DNA of 64,000 nucleotides from JAMOQA01 sp964420365 (GCA_964420365.1 CAYQTA010000069.1:1-64000), one strand, 5' to 3'; positions 20,066 to 28,526 are shown, counted from the stretch's first letter. Notes: generated from the sequence alone by a model not told the origin. Numbers and translations are program-made.

Positions 20066-20839
20066 GTGAACGTGGACATCTCGACCGTCATCGGACTGGT
20101 CATCGGGACGGCGCTGGTCCTCTCGGCCATCGTGCTGGGGGACAACCCCATCATCTTCATCAACGTGCCCTCGATCCTGATCGTCATCGGGGGCACCATC
20201 GGGGTGACCTTCATCAAGAACCCGATGAGCCGGGTGTTCGGCACCTTCGCCGTCGTGAAGAACGCCTTCTTCGGGAAGCTGACCCCGATCGACAAGCTGA
20301 TCGAGCAGATCGTCGAGCTCTCCCGGAAGGCCCGGCGCGAGTCCCTGCTCTCCCTCGAGAAGGTCCAGATCGAGGACCCGTTCCTCGCCAAGGCGATCCG
20401 GCTCGCGGTCGACGGCATGGAACCGGCGGCGATCAAGACGGTGATCGAGACGGAGATCACGTACCTCGCCCAGCGGCACAAGGTCGGCCAGGACCTTCTC
20501 GACGGGATGGCGACCGCCGCGCCGGCGTTCGGAATGATCGGCACCCTGATCGGGCTCGTCCAGATGCTCGCCTCGATGGACGATCCCTCGAAGATCGGTC
20601 CCTCGATGGCGGTGGCGATCCTGACGACCCTCTACGGGGCGATCATCGCCAACCTGTTCGCCCAGCCCCTCGCGGAGAAGCTGAAGAACCGCAGCCAGGA
20701 CGAGATCAACGCCCGGATGGTGGTTCTCCAGGGGGTCCTGTCCATCGTCGAGGGGGACCACCCCGCATCGGTCGAGCAGAAGCTCTCGGCCTACCTGCCG
20801 CCGAAGCAGCGCAAGGACGGCGACAAGAAGGCCGCGTAG
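20066..20839 (+). CDS. motA: Flagellar stator protein MotA
   Basis: This stator subunit of about 257 residues has four transmembrane segments. VDISTVIGLVIGTALVLSAI at the start and LLDGMATAAPAFGMIGTLIG in the third-helix region are typical. The Pro in AAPAFG and the Gly-rich helix are the conserved channel residues. The cytoplasmic loop between helices 2 and 3 carries charged RKARRE-type residues for rotor contact. With MotB it conducts ions to drive rotation. The exact start is uncertain: in-frame GTGs lie at 20051, 20066 and 20072, and none has a clearly better ribosome site. It begins the motA-motB-fliL operon. Confidence 0.93.
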   Translation: MNVDISTVIGLVIGTALVLSAIVLGDNPIIFINVPSILIVIGGTIGVTFIKNPMSRVFGTFAVVKNAFFGKLTPIDKLIEQIVELSRKARRESLLSLEKVQIEDPFLAKAIRLAVDGMEPAAIKTVIETEITYLAQRHKVGQDLLDGMATAAPAFGMIGTLIGLVQMLASMDDPSKIGPSMAVAILTTLYGAIIANLFAQPLAEKLKNRSQDEINARMVVLQGVLSIVEGDHPASVEQKLSAYLPPKQRKDGDKKAA

Positions 20840-20851
20840 GGAGCCGGCACG

Positions 20852-21550
20852 ATGGACCCGATGCAGGAAGAATGCAAGCCGGGAGCCCCAGAGTGGGTCG
20901 TCACCTTCGGGGACATGATGTCGCTCCTGCTCTGCTTCTTCGTGCTGCTGCTCTCCTTCAGCACGATGGAGACCGAGCGGTTCAAGATCATCGCCGGCTA
21001 CATCCGCGAGGCGTTCGGCGTCCAGGTCGACTACCACTACACCGAGATCCCGTCGGGCAACACCGTCGTCACCGTCGAGTTCAACCCGCCCGTGCCCGGC
21101 AAGCCGATGATCTTCAAGAAGATCAGCGACATCATCCACGAGCTCGAGCTCGACACGCTGGTCGAGGCGGAACAGGAGAAGGACGGCGTTCGCATCCGGA
21201 TGGACGGTGCCCTGGTGTTTCCCCCCGGGAGCGCACAACTGTCCCCGGATGCCGTTCCGTTCCTCGAGCACGTGGCGAAGGTGATCGAGGAGTCGTACGC
21301 CGACGTGGTGGTCGAGGGGCACACGGACAATGCCCCGATCCACTCGTCGGTCTTCCCGAGCAACTGGGAACTTTCCGCCGCCCGCGCCGCGGCGGTCGTC
21401 CGCTTCTTCGAGAGCCGCGGGATCCCGGGCTTCCGCCTGCAGGCGGTGGGCTACGGGGACACGCGGCCGATCAGCGAGAACTTCACCGAGGAGGGGCGAC
21501 GGAAGAACCGGCGCGTCGAGATCCTGATCAAGACCCGCAAGGCGCCCTGA
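20852..21550 (+). CDS. motB: Flagellar stator protein MotB
   Basis: This 232-residue stator protein anchors to peptidoglycan. The N-terminal helix reads WVVTFGDMMSLLLCFFVLLL, with Asp21 in the place of the ion-binding Asp of MotB/PomB. The C-terminal OmpA-like domain has VEGHTDNAPI, NWELSAARA and RKNRRVEI, the peptidoglycan-binding signatures. It lies 12 bases after motA. The coupling ion (H+ or Na+) cannot be told from this alone. Confidence 0.94.
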   Translation: MDPMQEECKPGAPEWVVTFGDMMSLLLCFFVLLLSFSTMETERFKIIAGYIREAFGVQVDYHYTEIPSGNTVVTVEFNPPVPGKPMIFKKISDIIHELELDTLVEAEQEKDGVRIRMDGALVFPPGSAQLSPDAVPFLEHVAKVIEESYADVVVEGHTDNAPIHSSVFPSNWELSAARAAAVVRFFESRGIPGFRLQAVGYGDTRPISENFTEEGRRKNRRVEILIKTRKAP

Positions 21551-21573
21551 TCGCCTGACCGGAGGAACGAGCG

Positions 21574-22080
21574 ATGGCCGAGGAGAAGAAGGACCAGGCC
21601 CCCGAGGAGCAGCCGAAGAAGAGCAAGAAGATGCTCTTCATCATCATCGCCGCGGTCGTCGTCCTGCTCGCCGCGGGCGGTGGCGTGGCCGCCGTCTTCC
21701 TGCTCGGCGGCGGGAAGGAAGCCGCGGCCGCGGAGGCGGAGGCCCGGAAGGAGGCGCCCGCCGAGGAGAAGCTGATTCTCGTCCCGCTGGACACCTTCAT
21801 CGTCAACCTGGCGGACCCGAAGGGGGACCGCTTCATGAAGGCGACGATCCGGCTGACGACGAACGATCCGGGGCTGGAACAGAAGATCCAGTCCGACCCG
21901 GTGCTCAAGGCGCGGATCCGCGACCGGGTGCTCTCGATCCTCTCCTCGAAGAGCTTCCAGGACGTGAACAACCCGGTCGGCAAGGAGAGCCTCCGCCGGG
22001 AGCTGCAGCGCGAGCTGAACCAGGTCCTCCCGGACGACTCGATCAAGGAGGTCCTCTTCGTCGAGTTCATCGTCCAGTAG
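21574..22080 (+). CDS. fliL: Flagellar basal-body-associated protein FliL
   Basis: This 168-residue protein has a Lys/Glu-rich cytoplasmic start, a single transmembrane helix (about residues 20-44) and a periplasmic FliL domain. The domain carries LDTFIVNLADPKGDRFMKATI and a C-terminal VLFVEFIVQ strand. FliL rings surround the stator and raise its output. GGAGGAACGAGCG precedes the ATG. It is the last gene of the stator operon, followed by a terminator. Confidence 0.93.
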   Translation: MAEEKKDQAPEEQPKKSKKMLFIIIAAVVVLLAAGGGVAAVFLLGGGKEAAAAEAEARKEAPAEEKLILVPLDTFIVNLADPKGDRFMKATIRLTTNDPGLEQKIQSDPVLKARIRDRVLSILSSKSFQDVNNPVGKESLRRELQRELNQVLPDDSIKEVLFVEFIVQ

Positions 22081-22103
22081 CGCCAGCCCCGCGTACCCCG
22101 GGC

Positions 22104-22134
22104 AGGCGGCCCCCCCCGGGGGGCCGCCTTCTTC
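22104..22134 (+). terminator. Intrinsic terminator after fliL
   Basis: The arms GGCGGCCCCCC and GGGGGGCCGCC form an 11-bp stem followed by TTCTTC. It lies 24 bases after the fliL stop codon and between convergent operons, so it may also stop the leftward HDOD transcript. Confidence 0.85.
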
Positions 22135-22183
22135 GACCGTGCGTCGCGTCGATCCGGCCCCGCCACGGCGGCGATGGGACCGC

Positions 22184-23020
22184 CTACATCGCCAGGAGGA
22201 CGGACCGGGCGTCCGCGACCTCGCGCTGGACCTCGGCGGCAAGGCGGGAGAGCTCGTCGGTGCCGATGCCGATGATCCCGGCGGGAGGTCCCGGGTCCTC
22301 GTGGGAGGCGCTGCCGAGGAGGCGGTCGGCGACCATCACGATCGCGGCGAGCTGGCGGTGTTCCCCCTCGGGCAGGACGTCCCCGTGGTGGTGCCCGCAG
22401 ACGTCCACGAGCTGGGGGGCCAGGTTCCAGCGGGAGAGCAGCTCGCGGCCGACCTGCTCGTGGTCCATCCCCAGCAGGGCGAGCTCCTCCTCGGGGGTCG
22501 GCAGGGCTCCCCGCCCCGGGTCGACGAGGCCACGGTACTCCCGCACCTGGAAGGCGAGCAGCACCAGCCGCCCGACGTCGTGGAGCAGGCCGGCAACGAA
22601 CGCCTCCTCGCTCCAGCCGAAGCCGAGGCGCTCGGCGATCACCCGGGCGCCGAGCGCGGTATCCACCGAGTGTTCCCAGACCAGCGCCTGCTCGGCGGCC
22701 GCATCCGGCGGGATCATCTCCTTGAGCCCCGCGGCGACCGTCGTCAGGGTCAGGGACCGCAGGCGCAGGAACCCGATCAGCATGATGGCGTGGGAGAGGG
22801 TCGAGATCTGCTGCGGAAGCCCGAAGAGGGCGGAGTTGACGAGGCGCAGCACGGTCCCGGTCATCGCCGGATCCGTCTCGATCACCCGCCGCAGGTCCTC
22901 CGCGGTGGTGTCCTGCTGCTCGAGGAGGCGGAGTACCTTTCCCGCCGCCTGGGGCATCGGCGGCAGGGCATCCATCCGGTCCGCCAGGCTTCCCGGCGTG
23001 ACCATCCGGCCGCTCGTCAT
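22184..23020 (-). CDS. HDOD-domain signalling protein
   Basis: This 278-residue protein is built almost entirely of an HDOD domain. LPPMPQAAGKVLRLL at the start, IETDPAMTGTVLRLVNSALFG in the middle and GLLHDVGRLVLLAF near residue 165 are the family marks. HDOD proteins lack a complete HD catalytic set and act as regulatory scaffolds, sometimes binding nucleotides or controlling motility. The ATG overlaps the csrA stop (ATGA), so it is coupled to csrA and ends the flgM operon. A role in flagellar or post-transcriptional control is inferred from position only. Confidence 0.85.
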   Translation of the reverse strand: MTSGRMVTPGSLADRMDALPPMPQAAGKVLRLLEQQDTTAEDLRRVIETDPAMTGTVLRLVNSALFGLPQQISTLSHAIMLIGFLRLRSLTLTTVAAGLKEMIPPDAAAEQALVWEHSVDTALGARVIAERLGFGWSEEAFVAGLLHDVGRLVLLAFQVREYRGLVDPGRGALPTPEEELALLGMDHEQVGRELLSRWNLAPQLVDVCGHHHGDVLPEGEHRQLAAIVMVADRLLGSASHEDPGPPAGIIGIGTDELSRLAAEVQREVADARSVLLAM

Positions 23021-23265
23021 CGCGCCTTCCCCCCGCCCCGCGCCCGCAGGCGGGAAGCGACCAGGGCGGCGGACCGGTCGTCCGTCCGGGCCGACTGCCG
23101 GTTCGCGGCCACGACCGCCCGGTGCAGCTCCTCGCGGACGACGTTGACCTCCGGGGGCGCCTCCACCCCCAGGCGGACGTGGTTGCCGCGGACCTCGAGG
23201 ACGCGCAGGCGGATGCCGCCCCCGATCACGATCGCCTCGCCTGGTTTCCTGCTGAGCACGAGCAT
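23017..23265 (-). CDS. csrA: Carbon storage regulator CsrA with C-terminal extension
   Basis: The first 60 or so of 82 residues are a standard CsrA: MLVLSRKPGEAIVIG, then IRLRVLEVRGNHVRLGVEAPPEV and VVREEL. CsrA binds GGA-containing mRNA leaders, classically that of flagellin, and is held inactive by FliW. About 20 extra residues, Arg- and Ala-rich, follow the usual end. Extended CsrA forms contact FliW in other bacteria, although whether this tail does so is inference. GGAGG precedes the ATG. fliW lies 30 bases upstream. Confidence 0.93.
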   Translation of the reverse strand: MLVLSRKPGEAIVIGGGIRLRVLEVRGNHVRLGVEAPPEVNVVREELHRAVVAANRQSARTDDRSAALVASRLRARGGGKAR

Positions 23266-23295
23266 TGCGGGACCTCCTGTCCCGGGAGGAGCGTC

Positions 23296-23742
23296 CTACT
23301 CCCCCCCGTCGTCCTCGACGCCGAGTGGATGCCGGAGCGGCAGGTCGCGCCGGTCGAGGATCACCTGGACCCCCACCATCCGCTCCGGGTTCACGACGAT
23401 GGGGGCGCGCAGGTTGACCGTCGCGCCGCCCCCTTCCTGGAGGGTCACGACCGCCAGCAGCAGCAGGCCGTCCGCGCTGGCGGCGCCGACCCGGTCGGCC
23501 ACGTGGGCCGGGATCTTCTCCGCGTAGCCGTCGACCAGCAGCCGCGGGTCCACGACCAGGATGGCGAGCGCCGGGCTGCGGCAGGAGCGAAGCCAGAGGA
23601 AGGGCCGCACGTCCTCCCGCTGGACCAGTTCCCACCGGTCCTCGGCCTCGAAACCGGGGAGGCCCTCCGGGAAGCGGATCGCCGTCTGCTCCCCGGAAAG
23701 GCCGGTGCGGGTCTCCTCCCGCTCGAGCACCTGTTCCGTCAT
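23296..23742 (-). CDS. fliW: Flagellar assembly factor FliW
   Basis: This 148-residue protein has the FliW landmarks FPEGLPGFE (about residues 24-32), a FLWLRS strand and NLRAPIVVNPE. FliW binds CsrA and flagellin to tie flagellin translation to export. The start at 23742 overlaps no gene: flgL ends five bases upstream at 23747. The order flgL-fliW-csrA is conserved in many phyla. Confidence 0.92.
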   Translation of the reverse strand: MTEQVLEREETRTGLSGEQTAIRFPEGLPGFEAEDRWELVQREDVRPFLWLRSCRSPALAILVVDPRLLVDGYAEKIPAHVADRVGAASADGLLLLAVVTLQEGGGATVNLRAPIVVNPERMVGVQVILDRRDLPLRHPLGVEDDGGE

Positions 23743-23746
23743 GCGC

Positions 23747-24634
23747 TCACCCGAGGTAGTCGAAGAAGGTGGGGCCGAAGAGCTTCGCGCCGGCCGCCAG
23801 GGTCGCCTGGTAGCCGGTCTCGAACTTCTGCACGTCGGACATCGCCTCCGCCATGTCGGCGGACCCCAGGTCCGCGACCCGGCGCTGCAGGCTGAGCTGC
23901 CGGTCCTGGAGACGCACGTCCGCGTCCTCCAGCGCCTTTCGGCGGTTCCCGATCCGCGAGAGCATCGCCGCGTTCGCCGAGATCGCGTCCCGCAGGTCGT
24001 CGAGGAGCGCCTGGACGCGCTCGGTGTCGGCGTCGTGGAATGCCTCCTCCAGGTCGGCGAGCACCTGCATCGGGCCGCCGACACCCATCTCGCCGAACAG
24101 CTCGTCCCCGGGGACGTTGATCGTCACCTGCTCGGCGTCGAGGTGGATCTGGATGGCCCGATCGTTGCCCTGGTAGTGGCCGTCCGCGTCGAACGGCTCG
24201 GTGTCGGTCAGCGTGCCGGAGAAGATGTACCGGCCGCTGATCTTGAGCTTCGTCAGGCTCATCAACTGCGAGCGGAGCCCGGAGATCTGCTCGGCCAGCG
24301 CCTCGTACTGGGCGTCGTCCAGGGTGTCCGACGATCCCTGCACCGCGTACTGGAACGCCGAGGTCAGGATCTCTCCCAGGTCGCCCGCCGCCTCCTCGAG
24401 CATCTGCAGCCACGGCCGCGCCTGGGAGATCCCCCGCTGGCGCATCACGAGCTGCTGCATCTCTTCCTGGAGGCGGAGCAGCTCGGCCGCGGCCTCCGGG
24501 TCGTCCGAGGGGTAGCGCACGCGGAGACCCGACGACGTGCGTGCCAGCGCCTCGTCGAGCGACCCGCGGTTCCGCTGCAGGTTCCGCAGGAAGACCCGCT
24601 GCGAGAAGGCGTTCGAAACCCGGAAGATCGCCAT
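23747..24634 (-). CDS. flgL: Flagellar hook-filament junction protein FlgL
   Basis: This 295-residue flagellin-like junction protein has an N-terminal helical domain with RVSNAFSQR, SSGLRVRYPSDDP and LLRLQEEM, and a C-terminal helical half with VADLGSADMAEAMSDVQ. The middle contains SGRYIFSGT, the FlgL hallmark. It is exported by the flagellar type III system, with FlgN as likely chaperone. It lies 4 bases after flgK. Confidence 0.93.
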   Translation of the reverse strand: MAIFRVSNAFSQRVFLRNLQRNRGSLDEALARTSSGLRVRYPSDDPEAAAELLRLQEEMQQLVMRQRGISQARPWLQMLEEAAGDLGEILTSAFQYAVQGSSDTLDDAQYEALAEQISGLRSQLMSLTKLKISGRYIFSGTLTDTEPFDADGHYQGNDRAIQIHLDAEQVTINVPGDELFGEMGVGGPMQVLADLEEAFHDADTERVQALLDDLRDAISANAAMLSRIGNRRKALEDADVRLQDRQLSLQRRVADLGSADMAEAMSDVQKFETGYQATLAAGAKLFGPTFFDYLG

Positions 24635-24638
24635 CGGA

Positions 24639-26042
24639 TCACCCCGCCAGCAGGCCGAGGGCCATCTCGGTGACCCGGTTCACCGTCTGCATGTACCGTG
24701 CGGCCGCCTGGTACGACTGCTGCCACTTCGCCAGGTCGGCCGCCTCCTCGTCGAGGCTGACCCCGGCCACCTGCTGCCGCTTGAGATCCAGCGAATCGAC
24801 GATCGTCTCCCCGGCCTGCCGGCTGGCGTCGGCCGAGGCCGTGTCGCGCCCGATCGCCGCCATCAGGTCGGCCCCGTAGCCGGCGAACGAGTGGCCGCCG
24901 AGGCCGGTGACCGGCTCCTCCCGCAGCGCGGCGAGCCGGAGCGCGATCGCGTTGTTCCCCGGCTCGTTCGCCGCGTCCGCCGCGGCGATCCGCCGGGGAT
25001 CCTCCTCGATCCGCGCGTTCACCTGGATGGACGACGCCATGTGGTCGCCGGGCGGGTCCGGCACGAAGAAGGCGAGCCCGGTCGATCCGTCGAGGCCGTA
25101 GCCGGAGGAGTGGACCGCGTTGACTTCCCGGGCCAGCTCGGCGGCCAGGGTGTCCAGCCGTTCCCGGTAGCCGGGCACGTCCTCGTCCCGAACCGCCAGG
25201 TAGCCACCCAGGGCCCCGCCGCGCAGGCGACCTGTCAGGTCGACCTGCTCGCCACCGCGGAGCACGGTGACGTGGTGCATCCCCTCCGCGTCCTGGAACG
25301 TCCCGAGGGGATGGGCGAGCTCCCCGGCGAGCAGCGTGTCACCGGTCTCCTCGAGGAAGACACTGACCTGGCCGTTGTCCGCCTCGACGGTGCGGATCGA
25401 GACCAGGCCCGAGAGCTCGTCGACGAGCCGGTCCCGCTCGTCGCGCAGGTCGGACGCTTCGCCGCCTCCCGCCTCGAGGCCGAGCAGCTCGACGTTGATC
25501 TGGGACAACCGGTCGAGGATGTCGTTCACCCGGTCGATCTTGTCCGCGACCTGCTGGTTTGCCGAGCGGCGGGACTCGACCAGGTAGGTGTCCAGCCGGT
25601 GGAACGTGGACGCCACCTGCCGGCCGGCGGCGAGAACGTTCTCCCGCACCGCCGGGTCGTCCGGTTGGACGGAGAGCGATTCGAGGGAGTCGAAGAAGTT
25701 CGTCAGGGCCCCCTGGAGCTCGTTCGTCCCGACCTCGCCGAACATCGGCTCCATCGCGGCGAGGATCTCCGCCCGGGCCGTGTCGGCCCCGAGGCGCCCC
25801 ATTTCCCGGCGGGTGGCGAAGTCGAGAAACGGGTCCCGGACCCGGTGGACCGACACGACGTCGACGCCCATCCCGGCCCAGCCGCCGGGCACCGCGATCG
25901 TCGGAAGCGGCCCCAGCTCGAGGCGCCGCCGGCTGAACCCCGGGGTGTTGGCGTTGGCGACGTTGTAGCCGGAGAGGTTCATGCCGAGCCGGAAGGCCCG
26001 CATGGCGGTCCGTCCGATCGCGAACTGGGAGAAGACCGTCAC
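24639..26042 (-). CDS. flgK: Flagellar hook-associated protein FlgK
   Basis: This 467-residue hook-filament junction protein has the N-terminal rod/hook motif GYNVANANTPGFSRRR and a C-terminal D0 helix, LAKWQQSYQAAARYMQTVN. TNELQGALTNFFDSLESLS is the FlgK-type internal helix. It is shorter than the E. coli form (547), mainly in the variable middle. It lies 3 bases after flgN and 4 bases before flgL. Confidence 0.94.
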   Translation of the reverse strand: MTVFSQFAIGRTAMRAFRLGMNLSGYNVANANTPGFSRRRLELGPLPTIAVPGGWAGMGVDVVSVHRVRDPFLDFATRREMGRLGADTARAEILAAMEPMFGEVGTNELQGALTNFFDSLESLSVQPDDPAVRENVLAAGRQVASTFHRLDTYLVESRRSANQQVADKIDRVNDILDRLSQINVELLGLEAGGGEASDLRDERDRLVDELSGLVSIRTVEADNGQVSVFLEETGDTLLAGELAHPLGTFQDAEGMHHVTVLRGGEQVDLTGRLRGGALGGYLAVRDEDVPGYRERLDTLAAELAREVNAVHSSGYGLDGSTGLAFFVPDPPGDHMASSIQVNARIEEDPRRIAAADAANEPGNNAIALRLAALREEPVTGLGGHSFAGYGADLMAAIGRDTASADASRQAGETIVDSLDLKRQQVAGVSLDEEAADLAKWQQSYQAAARYMQTVNRVTEMALGLLAG

Positions 26043-26045
26043 CGC

Positions 26046-26495
26046 TCAGCCCTCCGCCGAGAATCGCCCGCCGGGCGCCGCCGCCTCGCGGGGCCGCCCG
26101 TCGGGCAGGTACGTCGTCCCGCAGATCCCGGAAACCGCGGCGGCACGGACGCCGAACGTGTCGCCGAGGCGGTCGAGGACCGTCCCGGAGACCGCTGCTT
26201 CCCGCAGCAGCACGACCAGGGCCCGGCGGGCCTCGTCGCGGGCCCGGGCGAGGCGCGGGGGCGGATCCCCGTCCACCTCGGGCTCCAGCCGGCCCCGCTG
26301 CTCCTCGAGCATCCGGAACCGGAGGGACAGGGCATCGGCCCGGTCGGCGAGTCGCTCGAGGGCCGCCACGTCTCCCGCCAGCAGGGCGCGCCGCTGCTCG
26401 TCCGCCTGGGCGGCGAACTCGCGGAACAGCGCGGCTTCCGCCTCGAGGACGGCCGCCAGCCGCTCCGGCGCGGGCAGACGCGGATCAGGACTCAC
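26046..26495 (-). CDS. flgN: FlgN-like flagellar export chaperone
   Basis: This 149-residue, mainly helical acidic protein begins at GTG 26495. That codon overlaps the 3' end of flgM by 11 bases. Long helices rich in Leu, Ala and Glu (RLAAVLEAEAALFREFAAQ and following) and the position between flgM and flgK are typical of FlgN, which protects FlgK and FlgL before export. Sequence identity to known FlgN is weak by eye, so the call rests on context and helical pattern. The C-terminus is Gly/Pro-rich. Confidence 0.72.
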   Translation of the reverse strand: MSPDPRLPAPERLAAVLEAEAALFREFAAQADEQRRALLAGDVAALERLADRADALSLRFRMLEEQRGRLEPEVDGDPPPRLARARDEARRALVVLLREAAVSGTVLDRLGDTFGVRAAAVSGICGTTYLPDGRPREAAAPGGRFSAEG

Positions 26496-26829
26496 CGGTC
26501 TCCTCTCCCCGGAGCTGGGCGTCCTCGGCCAGGATGCCCTCGGCGATCCGGCGGCCGTCGATCCCGTAGCGCCCGGAGGCGATCTCCTCCCGGAGCCTCG
26601 CCACCAGTCGCTCCCGGACGTCCGGGCTCCGCTCCAGCTCGTCCCGCAGCCGCCGCATCTCGCGCGCACGCTCGGAGAGCTGGACCTGGTCGGTCTCCCC
26701 GGCCCGTCCGCCCGCGGCGACGGCATCCCCCCGGTCCCGGCCCGCGGGCCGCTCGGTGCGGTCCTTCTCCTCGAGCCGGGAGAGGGCTTCCTTCAGCCTG
26801 TCGAACGGGTCCGGTCCGTGGATCTTCAT
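26485..26829 (-). CDS. flgM: Anti-sigma-28 factor FlgM
   Basis: This 114-residue protein has the FlgM C-terminal pattern: VQLSERAREMRRLRDEL, then VRERLVARLREEIASGRYGIDGRRIAEGIL. The region binds sigma-28. FlgM is exported once the hook is finished, which frees FliA. The N-terminal half is a charged, probably disordered segment. A sigma-28 promoter lies inside the end of flgJ, so the gene would be autoregulated by the factor it inhibits, as in enterics. GAGGACTGAGCG precedes the ATG. Confidence 0.9.
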   Translation of the reverse strand: MKIHGPDPFDRLKEALSRLEEKDRTERPAGRDRGDAVAAGGRAGETDQVQLSERAREMRRLRDELERSPDVRERLVARLREEIASGRYGIDGRRIAEGILAEDAQLRGEETGES

Positions 26830-26832
26830 CGC

Positions 26833-27297
26833 TCAGTCCTCCCGGGGGCGACCTTGGGGCAGTCGCTCCCTGCCTTTCTCATCGGCCGGGATTCCACCGC
26901 CTTGAGTGCCAACCCGAAAGTTTCCGGAAAAGGACGGGCGGCCGTCCAGCAGCCCCGCGAAGGGAACCTCTCCGGCGAGGGCCGCCGCCTTTTGGAGGGA
27001 GCCGCCGGCGTCCTCCCCGGGCGCGAGCTGTTCGGCGATCTTCTCCGCGAGCCCGAGGGGTTCGCTCTCGGCGAGGGCCTGGCTGAGAAGGAGCTCGAAC
27101 GTCGTCTGGCGCGCCCCGGAGCCGGCGGACTTCCCGAAGAACCCCCCGTCGAGCTGGGCCTTCTCCATCGAGGAAATCAGCTGGCGCAGCAGGACGGCCT
27201 CCAGGCCCCGGGCGGCCTCCCGGACCTGCTCCCGGCTCGGACGCGAGGTCTTGCCGGCGGGGGCGATCCCGCTCACCGGGCCGACGCCGTCCACCAT
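26833..27297 (-). CDS. flgJ: Rod-binding protein FlgJ, N-terminal domain only
   Basis: This 154-residue protein has the rod-binding helices AARGLEAVLLRQLISSM and FFGKSAGSGARQTTFELLLSQALAES. The C-terminal peptidoglycan hydrolase domain of enteric FlgJ is absent, as in many non-gamma-proteobacteria, so a separate lytic enzyme must open the wall. The M23 peptidase at 49840-51201 is one candidate. Its ATG overlaps the flgI stop (TGATG). The 3' end holds the flgM promoter. Confidence 0.88.
   Translation of the reverse strand: MVDGVGPVSGIAPAGKTSRPSREQVREAARGLEAVLLRQLISSMEKAQLDGGFFGKSAGSGARQTTFELLLSQALAESEPLGLAEKIAEQLAPGEDAGGSLQKAAALAGEVPFAGLLDGRPSFSGNFRVGTQGGGIPADEKGRERLPQGRPRED
26879..26905 (-). 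promoter_or_regulatory. Sigma-28 type promoter of flgM, inside flgJ
   Basis: On the minus strand, TCAAGGCG (26905-26898), an 11-base spacer and GCCGATGA (26886-26879). The -10 matches GCCGATAA at 7 of 8 positions. It lies within flgJ coding sequence, about 50 bases before the flgM start, and would drive the flgM-flgN-flgK-flgL-fliW-csrA-HDOD genes. Confidence 0.62.
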
Positions 27298-28511
27298 CAG
27301 ATCACCACCAGCTCGGCATGGAGGGCCCCGGCCGCGCGGATCGCCTCGAAGATCGAGATCATGTCCCGCGGCGACACCCCGAGCCTGTTCAGCGCCTCGA
27401 CCAGGTCGGAGACGGAGCTGCCCTCCTCGAGGGAGAGGGTCTTGCCCGTCTCTTCCTCGGCCCGCACCTCCCCTTCCGGCACCACCACGGTCTCGCCGGC
27501 CGAGAACGCGCCGGGCTGGCTGACCCCGAGACGTCTCGCGATCGAGATCGTCAGGTTGCCGTGGGTGATCGAGACACGGGACAGCCGCACGTCGCCGCCG
27601 AGGACGACGGTCCCCGTGCGCTCGTTGAGGATCACCCGGGCCGGGACGTCGGGCCGAACCGGCACGTCGAGGGCCAGCGCGAGGAACTCCACCGGCCTGT
27701 CCCCCAGCACCGGCGGCACGTTGAGCTGGATCGTCCCCGGGTCGAGGGCGCGGGCCGTGCCGGGCGAGAAGGCGGCGTCGAGGGCCTGCTCGATCCGGTA
27801 GGCGGTCTGGAAGTCCGGGCGCTTCAGCTCCAGGTAGAACGTCCGTCGCCCCGCGAGGTCGATCCCGGCGGAGCGCTCGACGAGGGCGCCCCCGGGAATC
27901 GTCCCGGTCGTCGGGTGGTTCTTCTGGACCGAGGCTCCCCCGCCCCCGGCGGAGAACGAGCCGCCGAGGCTGACGGGGCCCTGCGCGAGGGCGTAGATCC
28001 GGCCATCCGGCCCGCGAAGGGGGGTCATCAGCAGGGTCCCCCCGACCAGCGACTTGGCATCCCCGATCGAGGCGACGTTGACGTCGATCCGGGTGCCGGG
28101 CCGGGCGAACGGGGGCAGGTTGGCGGTCACCATCACGGCGGCGGCGTTCCGCACGCGGATCGCCGCGGGCGGCACGACGACGCCCATCCGCTGGAGGGCG
28201 TTGGCCAGGCTCTGGATCGTGAACTTGGCCTGGGTGCCGTCGCCCGTCCCGGCGAGACCGACGACCAGGCCGTACCCGGTGAGCTGGTTCTCGCGGACAC
28301 CCTGGACCAGCACGACGTCCTTGAGCGGCACGCCGCCCGGTCCCCGGGTCACCGGGGCCGGCGCGGGCACCGGGTCGACGTGCAGCGGCGGTCCCGGCGG
28401 CTTGCGCTCCACCCTGCCGCCGGCGGGGGGCGCCCCCGCGGAACCGGCGAGGATCGCCGCGACGAGGACGGCCACCAGCGCCGGCACCCTTCGCATTCCG
28501 TGGACGCACAT
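27297..28511 (-). CDS. flgI: Flagellar P-ring protein FlgI
   Basis: This 404-residue periplasmic ring protein has a signal peptide (about 1-27), a Pro-rich spacer and the FlgI core: VQGVRENQLTGYGLVVGLAGTGDG, FTIQSLANALQRMGV, AAVMVTANLPPFARPGTRIDV and a C-terminal SSVSDLVEALNRLGVSPRDMI. The P-ring surrounds the rod in the peptidoglycan layer. The start at 28511 has GGGGGTGA five bases upstream; a second ATG lies at 28496. flgH ends 16 bases upstream. Confidence 0.95.
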   Translation of the reverse strand: MCVHGMRRVPALVAVLVAAILAGSAGAPPAGGRVERKPPGPPLHVDPVPAPAPVTRGPGGVPLKDVVLVQGVRENQLTGYGLVVGLAGTGDGTQAKFTIQSLANALQRMGVVVPPAAIRVRNAAAVMVTANLPPFARPGTRIDVNVASIGDAKSLVGGTLLMTPLRGPDGRIYALAQGPVSLGGSFSAGGGGASVQKNHPTTGTIPGGALVERSAGIDLAGRRTFYLELKRPDFQTAYRIEQALDAAFSPGTARALDPGTIQLNVPPVLGDRPVEFLALALDVPVRPDVPARVILNERTGTVVLGGDVRLSRVSITHGNLTISIARRLGVSQPGAFSAGETVVVPEGEVRAEEETGKTLSLEEGSSVSDLVEALNRLGVSPRDMISIFEAIRAAGALHAELVVI

Positions 28512-28526
28512 CCCGTCACCCCCTCG

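Noticed and set aside
24537..27086. 849-codon plus-strand frame over flgL, flgK, flgN and flgM
   Set aside because: Antisense to four recognised flagellar genes.
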